From NCBI RefSeq assembly GCF_900157385.1, contig NZ_LT717701.1, positions 1,585,772-1,649,771 on the forward strand: a DNA stretch of 64,000 bases, written 5' to 3'. Position 1 is the first letter of the stretch. Each line of letters opens with the position of its first letter. The translations under genes were made by a program, and so were the position numbers. The stretch is from Mycobacterium terramassiliense (GTDB taxonomy: Bacteria; Actinomycetota; Actinomycetes; Mycobacteriales; Mycobacteriaceae). Shown here piece by piece: positions 58,760-64,000 of this stretch. The notes beneath the pieces were generated by a model. It saw nothing but the letters and a program-made list of their open reading frames with translations, ran no database searches and had not been told where the DNA came from.

Positions 58760-60325
58760 ATGACGGATTATGACGCGATCGTGGTCGGGGCCGGCCACAA
58801 CGGGTTGACCGCCGCGGCGGTCCTGCAACGCGCCGGCCTGCGCACGCTGTGCCTGGAGGCCAACACCTACAGCGGCGGAATGGCCGCCACGGTCGAGTTG
58901 ATCGACGGATTTCGTTACGAGATCGCGGGTTCGGTGCAATTCCCCACCGCCCCTGCGATCACCAAAGAGCTCGGGCTGGACACACTGCCCACCGTTGACG
59001 CCGAGGTCCAGTCGGTCAATCTCGGCGACAACGGCGAAGAACCCATGATCTTCTACCGGGATCCGATGCAGCTGATGACGCACCTCGCCGAGAAACTTGG
59101 AACCGAGGCCGTCACGGGTATGGCCGAGATGATCGGCTGGAGCCAGGGACCCGCCAAAGCGCTCGGCCGCTTCGAGGTGTGCACGCCACCCAAGACGCTC
59201 GACGAGATGTACGCCTGCGCCGCAAACGAATTCGAACGCAGAGCCATCCACGAGGTGATGTTCGGGACGGCGATGGATGCCATCGACCGCTTCCTGCCCG
59301 ACAAGGACAAGCACGCGGTGCTGCGCGGCATGCTCGCCTTCCTCGCCATCAACTCCACCTATCGCGGGCCCTACACGCCCGGCAGCGCAACATGTTTGGC
59401 GTTCGCGCTCGCCGTCCCGAGCGAGGGCACCGCGATGATGACGAAGCTCGAAGGAGGAATCGGGGCGCTCGGCCAGCACCTGCACGAGCTGTTCGTCTCC
59501 CACGGGGGGGAGATCAGGTATCGCGCCAAGGTCGAGAAGATCCTCGTCGAGAACGATCGCGTGACCGGCGTGCGCCTGAAGGACGGCTCCGAGATCACCG
59601 CTCCGATCGTCGTGTCCAACCTGTCGCCCGACCTGACCATGATGGACCTGGTCGGTGCCGAGCATCTGACCGCGGACCTGATCACCCGGCTCAGCGGACG
59701 CGACCACCGGGCGCCGTTCGTGCAGATCCACTTCGCCCTCGACGGCCTGCCGGAATTCGCGCCGCCGTACGACTTCCTCAACGAACCCGGCATGCAATCG
59801 TCCATCGGCATCTTCGGCTCACCCGAAGAGCAACAACGCCAATGGGAGGAGTGCAAGCGGGGCATCATTCCCGACAATCCGTCGATGGGCATGCAGATCC
59901 CGTCCGTGCACGATCCCAGCATGGCGCCTCCAGGCAAGCACGCGGCGAGCGCGTTCGCCTATGCGTTCCCCGTCGAAGCGAGCCGCGACCTCCATGGTCA
60001 GCTCAAGAACGTGATGGCGGAGAAGGTCATCGACAAGATCACCCGTTACGCACCCAACTTCCGCGACATCCAGATCCGGCATATCACGTTCGCGCCGTAC
60101 CATATGCAGACGATGTTCGCCGCTCCCGCCGGCGACTTCTGCCACGGCCTGCTGCATCCAGACCTGATGGGGCCCAACCGGCCCGGCCCCAAGGGCTTCC
60201 TCGACATGCCCATCGGCATCGAGGGGCTTTACCTGGGTGGCGCGGGATGCCATGGGGGGCCGGGGATTACCTTCACTCCCGGCTACAACGCCGCCCACCA
60301 GGCGCTGGAGGACATCTCGCGATGA
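58760..60325 (+). CDS. FAD-dependent phytoene-desaturase-like oxidoreductase
   Basis: A 521-residue CrtI/amine-oxidase-superfamily flavoprotein. The dinucleotide site is AIVVGAGHNGLTAAAVLQRA, followed by EANTYSGGMAATVEL. A C-terminal FAD-contact block reads GLYLGGAGCHGGPGITFTPG. CrtI-type enzymes desaturate or isomerise polyenes. With no phytoene synthase here, a different isoprenoid or lipid substrate is more likely. First of three overlapping genes with a ferredoxin and an SDR; ATG chosen at 58760 after AAGGAG. Confidence 0.88.
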   Translation: MTDYDAIVVGAGHNGLTAAAVLQRAGLRTLCLEANTYSGGMAATVELIDGFRYEIAGSVQFPTAPAITKELGLDTLPTVDAEVQSVNLGDNGEEPMIFYRDPMQLMTHLAEKLGTEAVTGMAEMIGWSQGPAKALGRFEVCTPPKTLDEMYACAANEFERRAIHEVMFGTAMDAIDRFLPDKDKHAVLRGMLAFLAINSTYRGPYTPGSATCLAFALAVPSEGTAMMTKLEGGIGALGQHLHELFVSHGGEIRYRAKVEKILVENDRVTGVRLKDGSEITAPIVVSNLSPDLTMMDLVGAEHLTADLITRLSGRDHRAPFVQIHFALDGLPEFAPPYDFLNEPGMQSSIGIFGSPEEQQRQWEECKRGIIPDNPSMGMQIPSVHDPSMAPPGKHAASAFAYAFPVEASRDLHGQLKNVMAEKVIDKITRYAPNFRDIQIRHITFAPYHMQTMFAAPAGDFCHGLLHPDLMGPNRPGPKGFLDMPIGIEGLYLGGAGCHGGPGITFTPGYNAAHQALEDISR

Positions 60326-60651
60326 CCTACGTGATCGCCGAGCCCTGCGTCGATCTGAAAGACAAGGCATGCATCGAGGAATGCCCCGTCGACTGCATCT
60401 ACGAGGGCGCCCGGATGCTCTACATCCAGCCCGACGAATGTGTCGACTGCGGTGCCTGCGAACCGGTCTGCCCGGTCGAGGCCATCTACTACGAGGATGA
60501 CCTGCCCGATCAGTGGAGCGGCTATACGCAGCTCAACGCCGCCTTCTTCGAGCGGCTCGGTTCGCCCGGTGGTGCGGCCAAAGTCGGTGTGTGCGAACAT
60601 GATCCACCGGCCGTCAAGGAACTCCAGCCGATGGGCGGGCAGGGCCAATGA
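60322..60651 (+). CDS. 7Fe ferredoxin
   Basis: A 109-residue ferredoxin with two cluster motifs. C9-x7-C17-x3-C21 with C25 binds the first cluster ([3Fe-4S] in the family) and C40-x2-C43-x2-C46-x3-C50-P the second ([4Fe-4S]). The C-terminal tail is like FdxA/FdxC. It overlaps both neighbours by 4 bp, so it is made together with the flavoprotein and SDR and probably carries their electrons. Start ATG 60322 (MTYVIAEPCVDL). Confidence 0.93.
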   Translation: MTYVIAEPCVDLKDKACIEECPVDCIYEGARMLYIQPDECVDCGACEPVCPVEAIYYEDDLPDQWSGYTQLNAAFFERLGSPGGAAKVGVCEHDPPAVKELQPMGGQGQ

Positions 60652-61550
60652 CGCGACCCCTCGAGGGTGCGGTGGCCCTGGTCACCGGCGCGAGCCAGGG
60701 GATCGGGCAGGGCATCGCGATCGAGCTCGGCAAGCAGGGCGCCACCGTGTGGCTCACCGCCCGCACCGCCGCCGGGCTCGAGCAGACCGCCGATCAGATC
60801 GCCGAACTCGGCGGCGCCGCGGTGGCCCGGGCGTGCGATCACGCCGACGACCCCCAGGTGGTGGCCGTGTTCGACGAATTGCGCCGCGAGGCGGGCCGAC
60901 TCGATTTGGTGGTCAACGTCGCGTCGCCTGATTTCACATCCATGGTGGGACAGCCGTTTTGGACCCTCCCGTTCCAGGCGATCACCGACAGCCTCACCGT
61001 AGGCCCCCGCGCGAACTACGTGACCTCCGCCCTTGCCGCCCCGATCATGATCGAGCAGGGGGGCGGGCTGGTCGTCAACATCTCCTCCCATGGCTGCGAG
61101 GACTACATACTGTCCACGCCGTATGGGGCGGCCAAGGCCGCCATCGAGAAGATCACGCACGACACGGCGCTCGAACTGCGCGAGCACAACGTGGCGGTGA
61201 TCGGGTTGTGGCCGGGCCTGGTGCTCACCGACCGCATCCTCGGCTTCGCGACCGAGGGCCCGTCGGGGTCGCGCCAGCTGTTCGGGCTCGACCTCGACAT
61301 CTGCGAGTCCCCGCGGTTCTCGGGCCGCGCCGTCGTCGCGCTGTTCACCGACCCCGACCGGATGGCCCGCACCGGCCGATCGTTCTTCGCCTCCCGCCTC
61401 GCACGCGAGTACGGCTTCACCGATGTGGCCGGCCGTCTGCCCCCGGAGGTGCGGCTGCTGGTCGACCTCCTCGGCGACGGCAACGTGCCCGAGTATTGGC
61501 AAATGGTGGAGCGGTTCGGCCGCGGCTTCGCCGAACCGTCGCCGGCGTAA
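60648..61550 (+). CDS. Short-chain dehydrogenase/reductase
   Basis: A 300-residue SDR. Cofactor site TGASQGIGQGIAIELGKQG and the conserved NVAS motif are clear. The catalytic Tyr-Lys lies in STPYGAAKAAIEKI (Y-x3-K), with Ser before it in NISSHG. An extra C-terminal 70 residues resemble DHRS1-like SDRs. It is the last of three overlapping genes and may oxidise or reduce the flavoprotein's product. Confidence 0.9.
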   Translation: MTRPLEGAVALVTGASQGIGQGIAIELGKQGATVWLTARTAAGLEQTADQIAELGGAAVARACDHADDPQVVAVFDELRREAGRLDLVVNVASPDFTSMVGQPFWTLPFQAITDSLTVGPRANYVTSALAAPIMIEQGGGLVVNISSHGCEDYILSTPYGAAKAAIEKITHDTALELREHNVAVIGLWPGLVLTDRILGFATEGPSGSRQLFGLDLDICESPRFSGRAVVALFTDPDRMARTGRSFFASRLAREYGFTDVAGRLPPEVRLLVDLLGDGNVPEYWQMVERFGRGFAEPSPA

Positions 61551-61584
61551 TCCGCGTCCGCACCCCGCCGGGCCGGTCAAATTT

Positions 61585-61628
61585 GTCAGTACTGACGTCT
61601 TCCAATTAAGTCAGCACTGACATATTCT
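61585..61628 (+). promoter_or_regulatory. TetR operators and promoter of the mce genes
   Basis: Perfect palindrome GTCAGTACTGAC (61585-61596) and GTCAGCACTGAC (61610-61621). The second lies between -35 TTCCAA (61600-61605) and -10 TATTCT (61623-61628) with a 17-bp spacing, the same layout as the promoter at 58663-58691. Confidence 0.8.
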
Positions 61629-61688
61629 GGCGTCACCTCGGGGGTCTGTGGCGGGAGCCCGGGAGCATTGTCGAAAAGGAGCTCGAGC

Positions 61689-61739
61689 ATGGCTGACCAG
61701 CAGGCGGTCGCCCGGGTGCGCGGTAGCGATGGCACGTAG
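61689..61739 (+). CDS. Possible 16-codon leader peptide before mceA
   Basis: ATG GCT ... TAG with the peptide MADQQAVARVRGSDGT. AAGGAG (61676-61681) sits 7 nt before the ATG and is the best ribosome site in the region. The frame overlaps the mceA start by 11 nt, so it may couple translation. It could also be a remnant of a once-longer MceA N-terminus. Confidence 0.35.
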   Translation: MADQQAVARVRGSDGT

Positions 61740-62934
61740 CGGGGCGGCGCGTGCCGTTCGTCCGCTGATGGGCCTGGTGACCGTCGCGGCGATCACCGGG
61801 ATCATCGCCCTCACCGCAGGCTCGTTTCGGGGGGACTTCACCGCCAGCGTGCCCGTGACGGTGATGTCACCCCGCGCCGGGCTGGTGATGAATCCGGACG
61901 CAAAGGTGAAATTGCGCGAGGTCCAGGTCGGTACGGTTTCCTCGATCGAGGAGCGGCCGAACGGCCAAGCGGCGCTTCACCTGGCGATCGATCCGTCGAA
62001 GTTGCGGCTGATTCCGGCCAATGTGCTCGTCGACATCGCCTCGACGACTGTGTTCGGGGCCAAGTTCGTCCAGCTGATTCCCCCGGCCGATCCCTCGGTG
62101 CAAAAGCTGCATGCGGGCCAGGTGCTCGACGCGAAAAGCGTGACGGTGGAAATCAACACGGTATTTCAGGAACTCACCTCGGTGCTGGCGAAGGTCGAGC
62201 CGGAAAAGCTCAATGAGACGCTGGGCGCGCTCGCCTCGGCGCTCAACGGCCGCGGTCACCGGATCGGTCAGATGCTCTCGGATCTGGATTCGTTCCTGGC
62301 CAAGCTGGATCCCGCTCTGGCGAACCTGGGCCATGACATCGCGACCTCTCGAAAGGCGTTCGGCGCCTACGCCGATGGCGCACAGGACCTGGTCGAGGTC
62401 GCCGGCAATGCGACGAAGATCGGCCAGACGATCGTGGACCAACAGGCCAACCTCGATGCGCTGTTAATCAGCACGATCGGGCTGGCGGACATCGGAAACG
62501 ACGTCGTGGGGGGCAACCGGCAGGCCTTGACCGATGTTGCCCAACTGCTTTTGCCGACAACCGATCTCGCCAACGAGTACCACGAAGCGCTGAATTGTGC
62601 GATCGCCGGGACGCTGCCCATGGCGAAGAACCCGCCCCCGTCCGACCCGGGTGTCGTGGTGTCGGTCAGCTTCACACTGGGGCTCGAACGCTATCGGTAC
62701 CCGGGTCACCTGCCGAAGGTCGGCGCCACGGGTGGTCCGCATTGCCAGGATCAACACCTGCCGGCCGTGCCGTACGAAACGGCTCCGCCGTTCCTGGTCA
62801 CCGACGTGGGCGCCAACCCATGGCAGTACGGAAACCAGGGCATCCTGCTCAATTCCGACGGGCTCAAACAATTGCTCTACGGACCGATCGACGGGCCACC
62901 GCGCAGCTCCGCTCAGATCGGTCAACCCGGATGA
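61729..62934 (+). CDS. MceA-family lipid-transport protein
   Basis: A 401-residue Mce protein of the A type. A membrane anchor (about 12-34, GLVTVAAITGIIALTAG) is followed by the MCE domain (about 45-125) with KVKLREVQVGTVSSI and TTVFGAKFVQLI, then a long helical needle region (about 130-300). Mce A-F proteins form a tube that carries lipids across the cell envelope with YrbE permeases. No yrbE gene lies upstream. The ATG at 61729 is chosen; a GTG at 61648 would extend it with no ribosome site. Confidence 0.9.
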   Translation: MARSGAARAVRPLMGLVTVAAITGIIALTAGSFRGDFTASVPVTVMSPRAGLVMNPDAKVKLREVQVGTVSSIEERPNGQAALHLAIDPSKLRLIPANVLVDIASTTVFGAKFVQLIPPADPSVQKLHAGQVLDAKSVTVEINTVFQELTSVLAKVEPEKLNETLGALASALNGRGHRIGQMLSDLDSFLAKLDPALANLGHDIATSRKAFGAYADGAQDLVEVAGNATKIGQTIVDQQANLDALLISTIGLADIGNDVVGGNRQALTDVAQLLLPTTDLANEYHEALNCAIAGTLPMAKNPPPSDPGVVVSVSFTLGLERYRYPGHLPKVGATGGPHCQDQHLPAVPYETAPPFLVTDVGANPWQYGNQGILLNSDGLKQLLYGPIDGPPRSSAQIGQPG

Positions 62935-63965
62935 GTGGCGGGGCGCGCGCGACGGTCATCAAGTTCGGGGTTTTCGCCGTCGTGATGACCACGCTGACCG
63001 CGTTTCTCTTCTTCATCTTCGGCCAGTACCGCACCGGGGCGACCAACGACTACTCCGCGATCTTCTCCGACGTCTCGCGCCTCAAGGTCGGCGACTCCGT
63101 GCGCGCGGCCGGTATCCGGGTCGGCACCGTCAACGGCGTCGAACTACGCACGGACAAGACCGTTTTGGTGACGTTCGACGCCGATCGCGGAGTCGCCCTC
63201 ACCGCCGGCACGAAGGCCGCGGTTCGCTATCTCAACCTGGTCGGCGATCGCTACCTCGAGCTCGTCGACGGGGCCGGGTCCACCAGGCCACTGCCGGCGG
63301 GAGCACAGATTCCACTCGACCGCACCGCGCCCGCCCTCGACCTCGATCTACTCCTCGGCGGCCTGAAACCCGTTGTGCAGGGCCTTAATCCCCAGGACGT
63401 CAACGCGCTCACCTCATCGCTGGTGCGGGTCTTCCAGGGCGAGGGCGACACCCTGGACTCCGTATTCTCCAAGACGTCGTCGTTCTCGAACGCTATGGCC
63501 GACAACAACCGGACGGTCCAGCAACTCATCGACAACATGCACGCGGTGCTTGCCACGCTCGTCAAGGACGGCGACAAGTTCTCCGGCGCGATCGACCGGC
63601 TCGAGCGGTTGACCACCGACCTCGCCCAAGACCGCGACACGATCGGCGCCGCGATCGACTCGCTGGACAGCGGGACCGCGTCGATCGCCGACCTGCTCAG
63701 GAAAGCCCGGCCGCCGCTGGCCGGTACCGTGCAGCAGTTGGGTCGCCTGGCGCCGCTGCTCGATCAGGGCAAGGACCAAATCGACGTGGCGCTGCAGAAG
63801 GCCCCGGACAACTATCGCAAACTCGTCCGCCTCGGCGCATACGGCAGCTTCATCCAGTTCTACATCTGCGGCATGACCGTCAGGGTCTCCGACCTGCAGG
63901 GCCGGACCGCGGTGTTCCCCTGGCTCAGGCAGGTCGGCGGGAGGTGCGGGGAGCCCGATGCGTAA
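62931..63965 (+). CDS. MceB-family protein
   Basis: A 344-residue Mce protein. N-terminal membrane anchor (about 9-29), MCE domain (about 35-115) with DVSRLKVGDSVRAAGIRVG and LNLVGDRYLELVDG, then a helical region (about 150-300) and a Cys-containing end (FYICGMTVRV, GGRCGEPDA). It is the second gene of the mce operon and overlaps mceA by 4 bp. Confidence 0.9.
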   Translation: MSGGARATVIKFGVFAVVMTTLTAFLFFIFGQYRTGATNDYSAIFSDVSRLKVGDSVRAAGIRVGTVNGVELRTDKTVLVTFDADRGVALTAGTKAAVRYLNLVGDRYLELVDGAGSTRPLPAGAQIPLDRTAPALDLDLLLGGLKPVVQGLNPQDVNALTSSLVRVFQGEGDTLDSVFSKTSSFSNAMADNNRTVQQLIDNMHAVLATLVKDGDKFSGAIDRLERLTTDLAQDRDTIGAAIDSLDSGTASIADLLRKARPPLAGTVQQLGRLAPLLDQGKDQIDVALQKAPDNYRKLVRLGAYGSFIQFYICGMTVRVSDLQGRTAVFPWLRQVGGRCGEPDA

Positions 63966-64000
63966 GTACCGCGGTGCCCACCTGATCCGGGCCGGCTTCA
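63958..64000 (+). CDS. MceC-like protein, 5' end only
   Basis: The first 14 codons (MRKYRGAHLIRAGF) of the next mce gene, overlapping the mceB stop by 8 nt. The gene continues past the window. MceC by position and N-terminus. Confidence 0.6.
   Translation, partial: MRKYRGAHLIRAGF

Noticed and set aside
1..64000. CRISPR arrays
   Set aside because: The only tandem repeats (41, 52 and 55 bp) lack unique spacers.

Overview
The window is a GC-rich chromosomal segment of a slow-growing, non-tuberculosis Mycobacterium, most like the M. avium complex or a relative. This rests on a gene order that matches, from memory, M. tuberculosis Rv0976c to Rv1013 (rpmF, mprA-mprB-pepD-moaB2, mscL, ruc, galU, moeA1, rimJ, glpR, pat, arcA, pmt, rsmI, pabB, metG, tatD, rpfB, rsmA, ispE, pks16), and on a PPE gene, Mce genes, GTG/TTG starts, leaderless-type promoters and many 4-bp stop/start overlaps. 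No species can be named from sequence reading alone. No transposase, prophage or CRISPR array was seen.

Layout: (1) 1-30.4 kb is mostly the conserved backbone. It holds the MprAB envelope-stress system with two MprA-type boxes, a CIRCE-controlled chaperone gene, the Glp/GlpR division pair, tRNA-Ala, a cAMP-dependent acetyltransferase, tandem DUF5642 lipoproteins, O-mannosylation (Pmt), folate enzymes (MTHFS, PabB) and a frameshifted Ala/Pro-rich secreted protein. Four genes at 23.7-28.8 kb look like additions to that backbone: an ECF41-like sigma factor with a FAD oxidoreductase, an FkbM methyltransferase and a GGDEF-EAL protein. (2) 30.4-46.3 kb is a 13-gene minus-strand island for a Wzx/Wzy-type polysaccharide. 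It contains a nucleotidyltransferase, PIG-L deacetylase, RmlC-like epimerase, WecG/TagA transferase, WbaP-like initiating transferase, flippase, GT2-GT4 fusion, two sugar methyltransferases, two GT4 enzymes, a Wzz/Wzc-like protein and a Wzy-like polymerase. (3) 46.4-50.4 kb holds a PPE-SVP protein, two GBL-receptor-like TetR regulators with candidate palindromic operators, a PAS protein and a 52-bp tandem repeat that includes the end of metG. (4) 50.4-57.9 kb returns to backbone: metG, tatD, rpfB-rsmA-ispE and pks16. (5) 58.0-64.0 kb is an accessory locus: a TetR regulator, a phytoene-desaturase-like oxidoreductase, a 7Fe ferredoxin, an SDR, and the start of an mce operon (A, B, partial C) without yrbE genes in front.

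How the genes fit together: the island at 30-46 kb has the genes to prime, build, methylate, flip and polymerise a repeat-unit polysaccharide on undecaprenyl phosphate. It sits next to a GGDEF-EAL enzyme and a GH-like lipoprotein, which suggests c-di-GMP-linked extracellular polysaccharide. The strongest regulatory observation is at the right end: the same GTCAG(T/C)ACTGAC palindrome lies between matching -35/-10 elements in front of both the oxidoreductase-ferredoxin-SDR operon and the mce genes. One local TetR protein therefore probably controls both, joining a redox or lipid-modifying module to an Mce importer.
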